A model generated the notes under the pieces. The model ran no database searches. It was given only the letters and a program-made list of their open reading frames with translations, and was not told the DNA's origin. A program made the position numbers and the translations under genes. 64,000 bases of DNA from Halomonas sp. SpR1 (GTDB lineage Bacteria > Pseudomonadota > Gammaproteobacteria > Pseudomonadales > Halomonadaceae). Shown here piece by piece: positions 17,340-26,741 of the stretch. Location of the stretch: positions 1 to 64,000 of the forward strand of contig NZ_JAUAMB010000007.1 in NCBI RefSeq assembly GCF_031010175.1, read 5' to 3'. How positions within the stretch are numbered: position 1 is the stretch's first letter; every line of letters starts with the position of its first letter.

Positions 17340-18296
17340 CTAGCTAAGCGGAACGATTTGCCCGTTGGCCCGTTCCAGCACTTCACGCACCTGCTCATAA
17401 TTAGCGCTATGCGTGCTACCGCTCTCGTGCTGTTCAATAAGCCCGACAACGTTTAACAGCGTGTCCATCCCATAGGCGGTCTCATCCGTAGCGGTAAACG
17501 CTTGGATATAGCCTTTACTGCTGTTATCCCAACCTACTTTGATCGGCGAATCGATAATATTAACCTGGGTGCCTACCGGTACCCGCCAGAACACCGACTC
17601 AATATCTTCCGGGTGCATGCGAATACAGCCCCGGCTGGCACGCATGCCAATACCATCAGGCTGGTTGGTGCCATGAATCAGGTAACCGGGAATATCCAGC
17701 AGAATAGCGTATTTACCTAAGGGGTTATCGGCACCGGGGGGCACAACCGCAGGGGCGGGATCACCACGCTCAGCGGCTTCACGACGAATCGACTCAGGCG
17801 GGTACCAGGCTGGGTTTTCAAGCCGCATGGTTGTCTCGGTAATCCCCAGCGGCGTGTTATAAGCGTCACGTCCAATACCAATAGGATAAGTCTCCACCCG
17901 CGGCGCTTCTCCGGCCTCAACATCGGGGTAGTAATAGAGGCGCAGCTCCGCCACATTGATGACGATGCCTGTTCGCTCCTCATCGGGAAGAATAAACTGC
18001 CCGGGGATGGTGACCTCGGTTCCTTCTCCCGGAACCCAGAGGCTAACATCAGGATTAGCCATACGAATTTCTTCATAGCCCACGTTATGTATACGGGCAA
18101 TATCCAGCAGCGTGTCATCTTCGGTCGCCCTGACGGTATACACTTGACCGACCATATTGCCCTCTTCAGGCAACAGAAAATGCCCTTTGGGCAGCTCACT
18201 GTTATCGGCTGTAGCGCTCAAGGCAAAAAGCCATGTACCTAGCGTAATACTACTGACGCAGAGCTGCTTGATAGCCTGCAAAGGGTGGGGGTTCAT
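17340..18296 (-). CDS. L,D-transpeptidase (ErfK/YbiS family) with LysM domain
   Basis: A 318-residue periplasmic enzyme. A signal peptide covers about residues 1-30, a LysM-like peptidoglycan-binding segment about 50-97, and the YkuD catalytic domain about 105-240. The active site is IHGTNQ followed by ASRGCIRMHPED, with the nucleophilic cysteine. It would make 3-3 cross-links or attach lipoprotein to peptidoglycan. The C-terminal 70 residues after YkuD carry no motif I recognise. It converges with the oxygenase gene, with 35 bp between. Confidence 0.92.
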   Translation of the reverse strand: MNPHPLQAIKQLCVSSITLGTWLFALSATADNSELPKGHFLLPEEGNMVGQVYTVRATEDDTLLDIARIHNVGYEEIRMANPDVSLWVPGEGTEVTIPGQFILPDEERTGIVINVAELRLYYYPDVEAGEAPRVETYPIGIGRDAYNTPLGITETTMRLENPAWYPPESIRREAAERGDPAPAVVPPGADNPLGKYAILLDIPGYLIHGTNQPDGIGMRASRGCIRMHPEDIESVFWRVPVGTQVNIIDSPIKVGWDNSSKGYIQAFTATDETAYGMDTLLNVVGLIEQHESGSTHSANYEQVREVLERANGQIVPLS

Positions 18297-18731
18297 GGTC
18301 AGGGTTTCTCCTTTTTATGTGACCTCACTTTTTATCAAACTGAGGATAAAAAGCGAGCCATTTGGAGACGAATATGACCACTGAGCTAGGGCGGGTCAAC
18401 TCGACAGACTGTCGCACGAAGGCACGGGTGTGGGGCCATGGCAGAAAACAGAAGCGGCCCCATTAGCTAAAAATCTCATTTGAATGGTTGTATTTTTGAA
18501 CACAGCGGCTAACCTAATAAGTGTCTTAGCGCAGTGAAGCGCAAGACAGCGTCAACTACCCTAATGCAATACCTTGATGTATTAGTTATGAAGGGTAGTT
18601 AACTCATTTAGGAATAATAGTTTCGGCGTTGTTATCGCTTATTTTAAGCGAAAATAATACCGCCACTATTGATTTATTCGGGTTGTTACGCGGAGTCGTT
18701 AAGCCCGATAAAATCGCAAGGAGCAAGCAAA
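18297..18731. other. 435-bp intergenic region with two structured hairpins
   Basis: This region separates the L,D-transpeptidase gene from the divergent PRC-barrel gene. No convincing coding sequence is present. A hairpin with arms TGTCTT-GCGC and GCGC-AAGACA (one bulged A) spans 18522-18548. A nested one spans 18554-18600, with outer arms AACTACCCT/AGGGTAGTT and inner arms AATAC/GTATT. Neither is followed by a T-run. They could be part of a small RNA or a structured leader of the downstream gene. Confidence 0.5.
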
Positions 18732-19160
18732 ATGAAAATGATCAAACCCGCTATTCTAGGTACTCTCATGGTTCCGGCCGTTATGTTCGCCGCAGGCACC
18801 GTAAACGCCGAAGAGAATACCGCCACCATGGAAGCAACCTACCTGACTGAAACGCCAGCAGGCACTTTCCATTCTGACGCCCTAACCGGTAACCAAGTCA
18901 AAAGCAGTGTTGAAGATGACGAAGATATCGGCACCATCACGGACTTAGTGATTGATGAAGATGGTCAGATTAACGCTGTTGTCGTGGGCGTTGGTGGCTT
19001 TCTGGGCATGGGCGAGAAAAACGTCGCTATCGAGTGGGATTCACTTGAGCTGACTAAAGACGAAGATGGCGAAAATTATGTCATCACCGTTAATGCTTCA
19101 GAAGATGCCCTTGAAGCAGCCGAAGAGTATAACCGCCATACTGACAATACTGATAAATAA
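18732..19160 (+). CDS. Secreted PRC-barrel domain protein
   Basis: A 142-residue protein with a signal peptide (about residues 1-26, cleavage after VNA) and one PRC-barrel domain (about 45-125), recognisable by the pattern IGTITDLVIDEDGQINAVVV and the following VGGFLGMGEKNVAI. The mature protein is very acidic, as is common for periplasmic proteins of halophiles. I chose the ATG at 18732 because AAGGAG lies just upstream and a signal peptide starts there. The role is unknown; similar proteins are often linked to envelope stress. A strong terminator follows. Confidence 0.87.
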   Translation: MKMIKPAILGTLMVPAVMFAAGTVNAEENTATMEATYLTETPAGTFHSDALTGNQVKSSVEDDEDIGTITDLVIDEDGQINAVVVGVGGFLGMGEKNVAIEWDSLELTKDEDGENYVITVNASEDALEAAEEYNRHTDNTDK

Positions 19161-19176
19161 GCGCCCGCCGGTAGAT

Positions 19177-19205
19177 AAAAGCCTTGGCATTAGCCAAGGC
19201 TTTTT
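19177..19205. terminator. Bidirectional rho-independent terminator
   Basis: A-run, then GCCTTGGC-ATTA-GCCAAGGC, then five T residues: an 8-bp stem with a tetraloop, usable from both directions. It ends the PRC-barrel transcript and may also stop transcription coming from the osmC side. Confidence 0.9.
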
Positions 19206-19324
19206 AATGCTTACCGTTTAAAAACCAAGAAAAAATATAAGTCTCACACTAATTAAAACAATAAATGGCTCGCGAATACCGTGTATACGCAAGCCACCTA
19301 TCAATCATCAGACCAACGCCTAGA

Positions 19325-19747
19325 TTAAGCTTTAAGTTTAGCCGTCATGCTAATATCAGCGTTCAGAACTTTGGTAACAGGGCAATTAGCTTTGGCCGTT
19401 TCCGCTGCTTCCTGAAAAGCAGCTTCGTCAGCGCCACTTATCTCAGCAACAACATCCAGATGTATTTTTGAGATATCGAACCCGGCATCACTTTGGGAAA
19501 GGGTTACTTTGGCGCTGGTTTCAATGGAGTCAGCGGTATAGCCTTTATCGCCTAAAATCATTGACAGGGCCATTGAGAAGCAGCTGGCGTGTGCTGCACC
19601 GATCAACTCTTCGGGATTGGTACCCGGCTCTCCTTCAAAACGCTGTTTAAACGAGTAGCCAGCATCCAATACACCGCTTTCAGTAGACACATTGCCTTTA
19701 CCGTCTTTTAACCCGCCTTCCCAGCGTGCGCTTGCTTTACTATCCAT
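19325..19747 (-). CDS. osmC: OsmC-family peroxiredoxin
   Basis: A 140-residue OsmC-type thiol peroxidase. The two redox cysteines are Cys56 (AAHASCFSMAL) and Cys122 (KANCPVTK). The family reduces organic hydroperoxides with lipoyl or thiol donors and is often induced by osmotic stress. I chose the ATG at 19747 because AAAGGAGAACAGT precedes it; the longer in-frame start at 19801 adds a non-conserved extension. It is distinct from the Ohr encoded at 31746-32177. Confidence 0.9.
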   Translation of the reverse strand: MDSKASARWEGGLKDGKGNVSTESGVLDAGYSFKQRFEGEPGTNPEELIGAAHASCFSMALSMILGDKGYTADSIETSAKVTLSQSDAGFDISKIHLDVVAEISGADEAAFQEAAETAKANCPVTKVLNADISMTAKLKA

Positions 19748-19844
19748 ACTGTTCTCCTTTCCTGTGATAGTTAGCTTATCGATTGGGCTCCGATAAGACA
19801 CGGTAACTAGACTACCGTGCTACTAGCGTAGCTGATTCCATTGT

Positions 19845-19882
19845 TTATGCCGAACTACTTATGCCGAATTGCTTATGCCGAA
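19845..19882. repeat. Three 14-bp tandem units beside the pomB stop
   Basis: The core TTATGCCGAA occurs at 19845, 19859 and 19873, exactly 14 bp apart. The last copy abuts the pomB stop codon (19883-19885). Confidence 0.85.
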
Positions 19883-20752
19883 TCAGGGTGATGAAGCAGT
19901 CTCGTCAGACTCAATAGGAGCGGAGGAAGCAGGTTGCAATGACTCCACTGAGCGCTCGCCGCGCTCTTCAATAGCGGCATCCAAATCAATCATCAGCTCG
20001 ACACGGCGATTTTCGGCACGGCCTTCGTTGGTCAAATTAGAGGCCAATGGCCTAGTATCCGCGAAACCCTGAACGATTAGTCGTTCTGATGCAAGAGCAC
20101 CGGTTGCAGTGAGAACGTTGGCCACTGAAGCGGCCCGCATCGCCGAAAGATCCCAATTACTGCGGAATTGAGATGTCCGGATAGGAACATCATCAGTATG
20201 CCCATCAATAGAAATCGTCCCAGGCACCTCGGCCAAAAGGGTTGCCAGCGACTGCAATAAGTCCTCAAAAGCGGGCGTAACAGTGGCGTTACCCGAACCA
20301 AACGTGCCATTTTCAGAAATTCGCACCACTACGCGAAACTGATCGATATCAATCTTAGCCGCACCCTCTGGCAACGATGTTTCGAGCAGCTTTTCAACAC
20401 TCTGAGCCAGCTGGAAGCTTTGCAGATGTCGCTGGGTTTCCAGTACATTTCGTATGGATTCCAACTGTGGCTGCTGCTGCTGAGTCTGCTGACGCACCTC
20501 GTTTATCAAAGTGCGGTCTGGCACTGCTGGGGAAAAATGCTGCTTTACCGCACTGGTTCCCATCGGTATCTGCATGGCTTCAATATCACGCTGCACACCA
20601 AATGCCTTAGATAGCTCATCCGCTACTCGACGAAACTTTTCCGCATCGATTTCAGCAAACGACAGCAGTAGCACGAAAAAGCACAGCAACAGCGACATGA
20701 GGTCGGCGTAGGTGATCATCCATGCTGGGATATTGGTCTGTTTTTGCGCCAT
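19883..20752 (-). CDS. pomB: Flagellar motor stator protein, sodium type (PomB/MotB)
   Basis: A 289-residue stator subunit. The single membrane helix carries the ion-binding aspartate in TYADLMSLLLCFFVLLLSF (Asp17), and the CFF signature is typical of sodium-driven PomB rather than proton-driven MotB. An OmpA-like peptidoglycan-binding domain covers about residues 135-260 (GTISIDGHTDDVP). It anchors the stator around the flagellar rotor and uses the sodium gradient. A tail of about 25 residues rich in Ser and Glu follows. It lies 4 bp after pomA and is probably co-translated. Confidence 0.9.
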   Translation of the reverse strand: MAQKQTNIPAWMITYADLMSLLLCFFVLLLSFAEIDAEKFRRVADELSKAFGVQRDIEAMQIPMGTSAVKQHFSPAVPDRTLINEVRQQTQQQQPQLESIRNVLETQRHLQSFQLAQSVEKLLETSLPEGAAKIDIDQFRVVVRISENGTFGSGNATVTPAFEDLLQSLATLLAEVPGTISIDGHTDDVPIRTSQFRSNWDLSAMRAASVANVLTATGALASERLIVQGFADTRPLASNLTNEGRAENRRVELMIDLDAAIEERGERSVESLQPASSAPIESDETASSP

Positions 20753-20756
20753 ATTT

Positions 20757-21545
20757 TTACGTTCGCTCGCCTGCGGTATTGTCTGCTTCTGCGTCTGACG
20801 CGCTGCGGTGTTCTGGCGGCAGGTATATCGTCAACATCTGCTCTAGCACGCGGGGGTTCTTATCGCCTTTAATGGCAAGCACTGCGTCAATCCACAGCTC
20901 CTGCATTTTGGCTTCCTGATTCATACGTACCCAGAGCTTATCTGCGATAGGACTGGCGATCATCGTTGCGATCATCGCACCATACAAAGTAGTCAATAGG
21001 GCAACGGCCATGGCAGGCCCAATGAGTGACGGGTCGCCCATATTGGAAAGCATTTGCACCAAGCCAACCAAGGTGCCAATCATGCCCATGGCAGGAGACA
21101 CCTCACCGAGTGCTGAAAATACCTGCCCCCCCGCCTGATTACGCTCTAACGTAAGCAGACGCTCCTTTTCCATCATGTCTCTTATCATCTCGGCGCTGTA
21201 GCCGTCGGCCAGCATTTGCAGCCCCTGCTGCAAAAATGGCGAACTAACTTCACGACTTTCTAGAGCAATCATCCCTTCTCGACGCGCCACTTTTGATAGC
21301 TCGACCAGCTCGTCAATGCTCTCTTGGATACTCGGCAGTTGAAATTTAAAAGCTCGTGCCGCTGCTTTAAAGGCAAATTTAAATTGCGTAATACTAAATT
21401 TAGCCAATACAACAAACAGACTCCCCCCTACCACCAGCAACAGCCCAGTGGGGTTCATGAACACCTCTGGTGAGGTGCCCATAATCACAGCGGTGCCCAC
21501 TAATACAGCAGCCCCTACCAAGCCAATCAATGTTGCGAGATCCAC
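20757..21545 (-). CDS. pomA: Flagellar motor stator protein, sodium type (PomA/MotA)
   Basis: A 262-residue MotA/ExbB-family protein with four membrane segments. The N-terminus MDLATLIGLVGAA and the third-helix region SPAMGMIGTLVGLVQMLSNM closely resemble Vibrio PomA. It forms the pentamer around PomB that generates torque from sodium flow. The start is a GTG at 21545 with GGGGAAA upstream. No flagellar structural genes are in the window, so this is a detached stator operon. A stem-loop lies just upstream. Confidence 0.9.
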   Translation of the reverse strand: MDLATLIGLVGAAVLVGTAVIMGTSPEVFMNPTGLLLVVGGSLFVVLAKFSITQFKFAFKAAARAFKFQLPSIQESIDELVELSKVARREGMIALESREVSSPFLQQGLQMLADGYSAEMIRDMMEKERLLTLERNQAGGQVFSALGEVSPAMGMIGTLVGLVQMLSNMGDPSLIGPAMAVALLTTLYGAMIATMIASPIADKLWVRMNQEAKMQELWIDAVLAIKGDKNPRVLEQMLTIYLPPEHRSASDAEADNTAGERT

Positions 21546-21565
21546 AGCGTTTCCCCACAGTGTAA

Positions 21566-21587
21566 AAATACTATTATGCTAGTATTT
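21566..21587 (-). promoter_or_regulatory. Inverted repeat in the pomA leader
   Basis: AAATACTA (21566-21573) and TAGTATTT (21580-21587) are perfect 8-bp arms around TTATGC, ending 21 bp before the pomA start codon. This could be an operator or an mRNA stem near the ribosome-binding site. Confidence 0.4.
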
Positions 21588-21692
21588 GAGACACTAGAGA
21601 CTCCCTATAAAAGCGTCAACGTTAAATTAATATCCTCCTTCGTCTTGACTAATTAAAACAGCCCACTTTTAGCACTAGGCATGCTGAGCGAT

Positions 21693-22541
21693 TTAGACGC
21701 TGCGGACTGTTACCGACAATTTATCCCCTACTCGAATAACATTGCCCGAGCCTTCGATGAGCGTGGCGTTTTGGCCAAAATGGGCGCCTTTTTGGGTGGG
21801 TTGAGTATTGAGCTCAATCAACGTTTTCAGTGGCTCTGCAGGAGCAGGCACAGCCGCCGTATGCTGATCAATGGTGGTGACTTTGCAGCGCTTGCATGGC
21901 TTGCGTAACGCCAGTTGAAAAGCCCCGCTCTGCTCTGACAACGTTGCCCAACGATCCTCCGCCCACGCCTCATCGCTTTTTATTACGATATTGGGCCGAA
22001 AGCGGTTCATGGGTACTGGTGCTTCTCCCTTCGCTACCAAGGCTTGATTCAAGGCGTCTAATGAGCCCGTAGTGGCAATCAAAAACGGATAACCGTCAGA
22101 GAAGTAGGTGTGAGCTGCCCCGCCGTCGAGGAAATCCTCTTCAACGGCACGGGTAAATTCGGTGGCAAAACGTACCATGCTAAGCCCCTGGGCTTGCTCG
22201 CCCAGGGCGGCGACCAGCCAGCGCGATACTTCTTCGCTCTCTGGCAGCGCCTTGCAGTGGTCATTCCATACGCTAACTAGACGCAAATTCCCCTCTGGCT
22301 CGGCCAGTGGCACGTTCAACGGCTCGACATTGGAATGCGACAGCACCAAGTATTCGTCGGTCAGCGCGACTTCCACGGTGGCGAGTGCCGGGAGTTGGCG
22401 CTGGGTGACAAAACGCTGCTGGGCATCCACCAGCATCCAACGGCGATCCCAGGCCAGCCCGTGCTCTTGCAGCGTGCTGTGATTAACGCTGATGCCTTTT
22501 AAGGATTTAACAGGGTAGATGTTGAGTTGAGTAATCTCCAC
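21693..22541 (-). CDS. MOSC domain protein (YcbX-type)
   Basis: A roughly 282-residue protein with an N-terminal beta-barrel MOSC_N domain (ITQLNIYPVKSLKGI) and a C-terminal MOSC domain. The conserved cysteine is in LRKPCKRCKVTTID and the segment MNRFRPNIVI is typical. E. coli YcbX belongs to this family and handles N-hydroxylated bases through a molybdenum cofactor. I prefer the GTG at 22541 (then EITQLNIYPVK) with GAGG upstream; an in-frame GTG at 22580 would add 13 unconserved residues. No 2Fe-2S domain follows, unlike full-length YcbX. Confidence 0.85.
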   Translation of the reverse strand: MEITQLNIYPVKSLKGISVNHSTLQEHGLAWDRRWMLVDAQQRFVTQRQLPALATVEVALTDEYLVLSHSNVEPLNVPLAEPEGNLRLVSVWNDHCKALPESEEVSRWLVAALGEQAQGLSMVRFATEFTRAVEEDFLDGGAAHTYFSDGYPFLIATTGSLDALNQALVAKGEAPVPMNRFRPNIVIKSDEAWAEDRWATLSEQSGAFQLALRKPCKRCKVTTIDQHTAAVPAPAEPLKTLIELNTQPTQKGAHFGQNATLIEGSGNVIRVGDKLSVTVRSV

Positions 22542-22612
22542 GACAGCCTCGCGACAAAAGTAAAAGGCTACTTTAGCCACTCCCGGCCTTGGCGGCTACT
22601 TGAAAACAAAGC

Positions 22613-23608
22613 CTATAGCGTCCTGCCTGTTTCAATACGATAGCCCAGATCGACCACTTGCCGGGCCAGGGGCTCTCCCCGGATCCGTGCTAACAATTCC
22701 CTCGCTGCTGTTTCGCCGATGGCCTGACGTGGCGTGACGACGCTGGCTAGTCTTGGCGTCATCACCTGTCCTACATCGTGGCCGTGAAAGCCCGCCAGCG
22801 CCATTCGCTCTGGCACGCTAATTCCGCGCCTCAGGCACTCGAAGTACGCCCCTACCGCGACATCATCGTTGGTACAGAACAGGCCATCCGCTGCGGGGTA
22901 ATCGGCAAGAACCTGCTGCAACAGCGCCGCCCCGACGCTGTAGGAGGAGCGCTGGGTGCTCTGCAGCGTGACAGGCGTTAACCCGTGCTCTTGCATCGCA
23001 CGATTGTAGCCTCGCTCACGCTGGCGGGTACGCTCATCCAAGCGCACGGCCAGATAAATCACCTGGCGCCGCCCACGTTTGATCATCTCACTCACCATGT
23101 CATACGCAGCTTGAACGTTGTCGTAACCCACTGCCTGTTGCAGTGGAGTGCGGTGGGTGTCCATGATCTCCACAATCGGAATACCGGCGGTTTCCAGCAT
23201 CCGCAGGCTACGTTGAGTATGGTCGCGATCCGAAAGAATGATGCCATCGACGTTGTAGGAGAGCAGCGATGCGAGGCTGCGCTCTTCAAGCTCAGGGCTA
23301 TAGCCATAGTGAGAAAGCATTAAATGATAGCCCGCCGGCTCCGTTAGCGTTTCGATGCCCAGAATCACATCGGCGAATACCTGATTGGTCAGTGACGGTA
23401 CCAGTACCCCTATGGAGTGGCTGGTCGCTCGGGAGAGCAAATCCGGCGCGCGATTGGGAATATAGCCAATCTGTTCGGCAATCGAGAAGATGCGTTCACG
23501 CAGGCCTTCCGAGACGGTTTCAGGGTCTCGCAGGCAGCGGCTTACCGTCATTTTGGTAGCCCCTACGTGGTCGGCAATATCCTGTAGGGTGGGGCGTTTT
23601 TTTTTCAA
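22613..23608 (-). CDS. gntR: LacI-family gluconate repressor
   Basis: A 331-residue LacI-family regulator that closely resembles E. coli GntR throughout: MKKKRPTLQDIADHVGATKM at the DNA-binding head, GYIPNRAPDLLS at the hinge, and CTNDDVAVGAYFECLR and LAGFHGHDVGQVM in the effector domain. It represses gluconate genes and is released by gluconate. The start appears to be a rare TTG at 23608 preceded by GAG. Two sites matching the GntR operator (27278-27293 and 31033-31046) lie upstream of the two gluconate operons. It is the last gene of the TTT operon, 10 bp after gntK. Confidence 0.92.
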   Translation of the reverse strand: MKKKRPTLQDIADHVGATKMTVSRCLRDPETVSEGLRERIFSIAEQIGYIPNRAPDLLSRATSHSIGVLVPSLTNQVFADVILGIETLTEPAGYHLMLSHYGYSPELEERSLASLLSYNVDGIILSDRDHTQRSLRMLETAGIPIVEIMDTHRTPLQQAVGYDNVQAAYDMVSEMIKRGRRQVIYLAVRLDERTRQRERGYNRAMQEHGLTPVTLQSTQRSSYSVGAALLQQVLADYPAADGLFCTNDDVAVGAYFECLRRGISVPERMALAGFHGHDVGQVMTPRLASVVTPRQAIGETAARELLARIRGEPLARQVVDLGYRIETGRTL

Positions 23609-23618
23609 GTGATCTCAA

Positions 23619-24146
23619 CTAACAAGAAGCCGGGGAAGCATTATAGTGAATGAGCGCGTTAAGGCAGTTTTGTACAACCGCTTCTGGTGGCTGATCGATG
23701 GATACCGTCACAGCTTCGTTTTTACCAGGGGGTTCTAGCTGGGCGAATTGGCTCTGCAGCATATCATCCCCTTTGAAATAGTGATCTTGTCTTCCCGCAA
23801 GGCGATTGCGAATCGTTGCAAAATCGCCCTCAAGATATATAAACACTACGTTTGGCTCATCACGTGATAAACGCTCCCGGTAGCGTCGTTTGAGAGCAGA
23901 ACAGCCGAGCACCAGCGCTGTTTCTTGAGACAGTAATTTCGCTAAATCAGATAACCAGCCAGCGCGATCCTCATCATCCAAAGGAATACCCTGAGCCATT
24001 TTAATGACATTGCTTTGACTATGAAAATCATCGGCGTCATAGAAAGGAATGCCTAATGAGCTCGCCAACTGGGCCCCAATTAAGCTCTTACCGCAACCTG
24101 AAACACCCATAACTACAATTTTGCAAGGCTCGGGAACGTTATGCAT
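23619..24146 (-). CDS. gntK: Gluconokinase (copy linked to the TTT transporter)
   Basis: A 175-residue GntK-type P-loop kinase that phosphorylates D-gluconate to 6-phosphogluconate. Walker A is GVSGCGKS, and the segments FYDADDFHS, CSALKRRYR and LEPPGKNE are family marks. The ATG at 24146 overlaps the end of tctA by 8 bp and has GAGGT upstream, so translation is coupled to the transporter. An upstream in-frame start at 24167 lies deeper inside tctA and is less likely. It is one of two gluconokinases in the window. Confidence 0.93.
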   Translation of the reverse strand: MHNVPEPCKIVVMGVSGCGKSLIGAQLASSLGIPFYDADDFHSQSNVIKMAQGIPLDDEDRAGWLSDLAKLLSQETALVLGCSALKRRYRERLSRDEPNVVFIYLEGDFATIRNRLAGRQDHYFKGDDMLQSQFAQLEPPGKNEAVTVSIDQPPEAVVQNCLNALIHYNASPASC

Positions 24147-25644
24147 TGTTGACCTCTTTAGCAGCAACTTTTTCCTTATGGCGCATCCGAATGACGACTA
24201 ACAGCATAATAACCACCAACACTACCAAACCTTTGGATAATGGTGTGGCTAGTAAATACTCCCATAGCGGCATATTGCGGGCACCTGCAATGCGCATCGC
24301 TCTAGCTAAGTTAGTCTCAATCAACGGCCCTAATACCACCCCGATAATGATCGGCGCCAAAGGCACATGTATTTTTTTGAAAATGGCACCAGCGATACCC
24401 AGCACAATTGCAATAAAGACATCAAACAGACTATTGCGCAGGCTATAGGCGCCAAACAAGGCAAATACAAGCACCGTTGGTACGATGTATTCCATTTTTA
24501 TCTTTAAAATATAAGAGAAGTACTTGATCCCTACCGCACCGATGATGGTCATCGCCACCACCGTCAGTAACATTCCATATAAGAACGTAAACGCTACGTC
24601 AGGACGATTAACGAATAAGCTGGGCCCAAGTACAATGCCATGGATAACTAGTGCACCCGCAATGATGGCGCTAGTAGGGCTACCTGGTACACCTAGAGCC
24701 AATAGCGGTACCATTGAACTACCCACGGTGGCATTATTGGCACTTTCGGCGGCAATAATCCCATCTGGATTACCTTGCTCAAAGGGCACATCGCGACTCG
24801 AAGTACGCTTAGCGTCTCCATACGACATAAATACTGCAAGTGTCGTACCTACGCCAGGAAGCAGTCCTACCAAGGTACCGATCAGTCCCGATTTCCAAAC
24901 CAGAAACCGTTGGCTCAATATATCTTTCACCACCGTCATCCGCAAAATTTTCTGATCGCGATACTGAACCTGTTCACTAGGTTTTTTACCAATATTTAAG
25001 AACATTTCAGCAAAGCAAAAAAGCCCTAACACTACGGGAACCACGGAAATACCCGAACGTAAATCTATGCTATCAAAGGTGAAACGCTCAGACCCTGTGA
25101 TCATATCCACACCGACAGTACTGATAAACAACCCCAGCAATACAGCTAGAGCCGCTTTTAGAATGCTGCCACTCAGTGCGCCGACAATGATTAAGCCGCT
25201 TAACGACACGAAAAACATTTCCGCAGGGCCAAATTGCAGCGCCAAACGTGCTAGCGGTGGAGTAAACAAAATAAGAATAAGTACGCCGATAAACCCACCG
25301 AACATGCTGGAAAAAATAGAGTAATAAAGCGCTTCTTTAGCCCGACCTTGCTTCGTTAAAGGATACCCTTCCATCGCGACAGGGGCTGCGACGACATCGC
25401 CTGGCACATTAATCAAAATAGCGGTAATAGAGCCACCATACATGCCCCCCATATAAATACCGCCAAGCAACAATAGACCGATTTGTGGCTCCATCGTGAA
25501 GGTCAGGGGTAATAACAGTGAAATACCAATAGCACCGTTCAGACCGGGAATAGCACCCACGACGATACCCACTAACACACCCGCAAAAACCACTAAAAAA
25601 ACACTGGGAGTCAATAAATTTAGCAGGATTGAGACTATATCCAT
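24139..25644 (-). CDS. tctA: Tripartite tricarboxylate transporter, large membrane subunit TctA
   Basis: A 501-residue TctA protein with about 12 hydrophobic segments. The conserved N-terminal loop GAIPGLNGAIGISLLLPLTF and the later repeat-like loop GLLPGVGTTLAVFMSYG are diagnostic, as is the LGVPGSPTSAIIAGAL segment. It forms the secondary carrier that accepts substrate from the TctC binding protein. The subunit order here is tctB-tctC-tctA, followed by gntK and gntR. This context suggests gluconate as substrate rather than citrate, which is an inference. Confidence 0.93.
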   Translation of the reverse strand: MDIVSILLNLLTPSVFLVVFAGVLVGIVVGAIPGLNGAIGISLLLPLTFTMEPQIGLLLLGGIYMGGMYGGSITAILINVPGDVVAAPVAMEGYPLTKQGRAKEALYYSIFSSMFGGFIGVLILILFTPPLARLALQFGPAEMFFVSLSGLIIVGALSGSILKAALAVLLGLFISTVGVDMITGSERFTFDSIDLRSGISVVPVVLGLFCFAEMFLNIGKKPSEQVQYRDQKILRMTVVKDILSQRFLVWKSGLIGTLVGLLPGVGTTLAVFMSYGDAKRTSSRDVPFEQGNPDGIIAAESANNATVGSSMVPLLALGVPGSPTSAIIAGALVIHGIVLGPSLFVNRPDVAFTFLYGMLLTVVAMTIIGAVGIKYFSYILKIKMEYIVPTVLVFALFGAYSLRNSLFDVFIAIVLGIAGAIFKKIHVPLAPIIIGVVLGPLIETNLARAMRIAGARNMPLWEYLLATPLSKGLVVLVVIMLLVVIRMRHKEKVAAKEVNNA

Positions 25645-25706
25645 GAAAATAACCCGGGTGTTAAAAAAATAAAACCGGGGTAATTAACCCCGGCCATGAT
25701 TTGGCA

Positions 25707-26666
25707 TCAATTACCGTTAATTTGATCTAAATTATTTTCGATAACAGGCATCAAAACGCTATTCGATTTCTCTAACGTTTCATTAACAGCGCTATCATCG
25801 AGATAACGATAAGGGATCTTAGCGTTTTCAAAGTTAGCGATCATTTCTTCGTTAGTGCTAATCGCATTCAAAGCGTCAACAAGCGTCTTACGAACGTCAT
25901 CAGGCAACCCTTCAGGTGCCACTAGTACCCGAGAAACACCCATTACTAAATCAAGCCCCTGCTCTTTAAAAGTCGGCACGTCAGGGAACATTTCCATACG
26001 TTCTTCCGACGCAAAGCCGATCGGCTTGCCGTTTGAATCAACAATCGGGTCATGGCTCATTGAAGATGTCGACGCTAAGTCAATATGGTTGCCTAGCAAA
26101 GCGTTCATCAGCTCACCACCACCGGAATAACGTATAGGGGTGATTTGCATATCAGAGCGTTCCGCAAAAGCCAGTGCGTGAAGCAGACCAAGAGCACCAG
26201 ATTCGCCAATGATCATTTCACCTGGATGTTCTTGACCATAGCTCACCAGCTCTTCCAGAGAACTGTGTTGACTACTAGGCGAGGAAAATACCCCCATCGG
26301 CATATCATCAAATGCCGCTAGATAATCAAAACTATCAAAAGTGAAGTTAGTGTCACGGGTATGTTCCAAGACAAAGTTATCAGGATAACCGAATACCCCT
26401 AGGGTATAACCGTCTGCCTCGCTACGGGCAATTTCATCAATACCGATCTCCCCACCTGCCCCTTCACGGTTAACGACGTTAACCTGCTGGCCTAGCTCTT
26501 CTCCCAAACGATCTGCGACGATACGCGCCACCGTATCCCCCCCGCCACCCGCACTGTACGGAACAATAATTTGAATATTTTTCGTAGGGTAATCCTGTGC
26601 TTGGACAGCGCTCGTAGCCGCAACTAGAAACGGTGCACTAAGCAATAGCATTAGGTTGGCTTTCAT
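25707..26666 (-). CDS. tctC: TTT-family periplasmic binding protein (TctC)
   Basis: A 319-residue Bug/TctC receptor with a signal peptide ending near AVQAQ. The mature start DYPTKNIQIIVPYSAGGGGD is the family signature with the binding loop. It captures a carboxylate in the periplasm for TctAB. I chose the ATG at 26666 because AGAGGTGAT lies just upstream; GTG and ATG codons immediately before it are alternatives. Adjacent gluconokinase and GntR genes point to gluconate or a similar sugar acid. Confidence 0.9.
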   Translation of the reverse strand: MKANLMLLLSAPFLVAATSAVQAQDYPTKNIQIIVPYSAGGGGDTVARIVADRLGEELGQQVNVVNREGAGGEIGIDEIARSEADGYTLGVFGYPDNFVLEHTRDTNFTFDSFDYLAAFDDMPMGVFSSPSSQHSSLEELVSYGQEHPGEMIIGESGALGLLHALAFAERSDMQITPIRYSGGGELMNALLGNHIDLASTSSMSHDPIVDSNGKPIGFASEERMEMFPDVPTFKEQGLDLVMGVSRVLVAPEGLPDDVRKTLVDALNAISTNEEMIANFENAKIPYRYLDDSAVNETLEKSNSVLMPVIENNLDQINGN

Positions 26667-26741
26667 TATCATCACCTCTTTTATTGGGAGTACTTGGATG
26701 AGTTGGCGCCGCTCTTTTATTGCTATGTTTGCAATGCTTTA

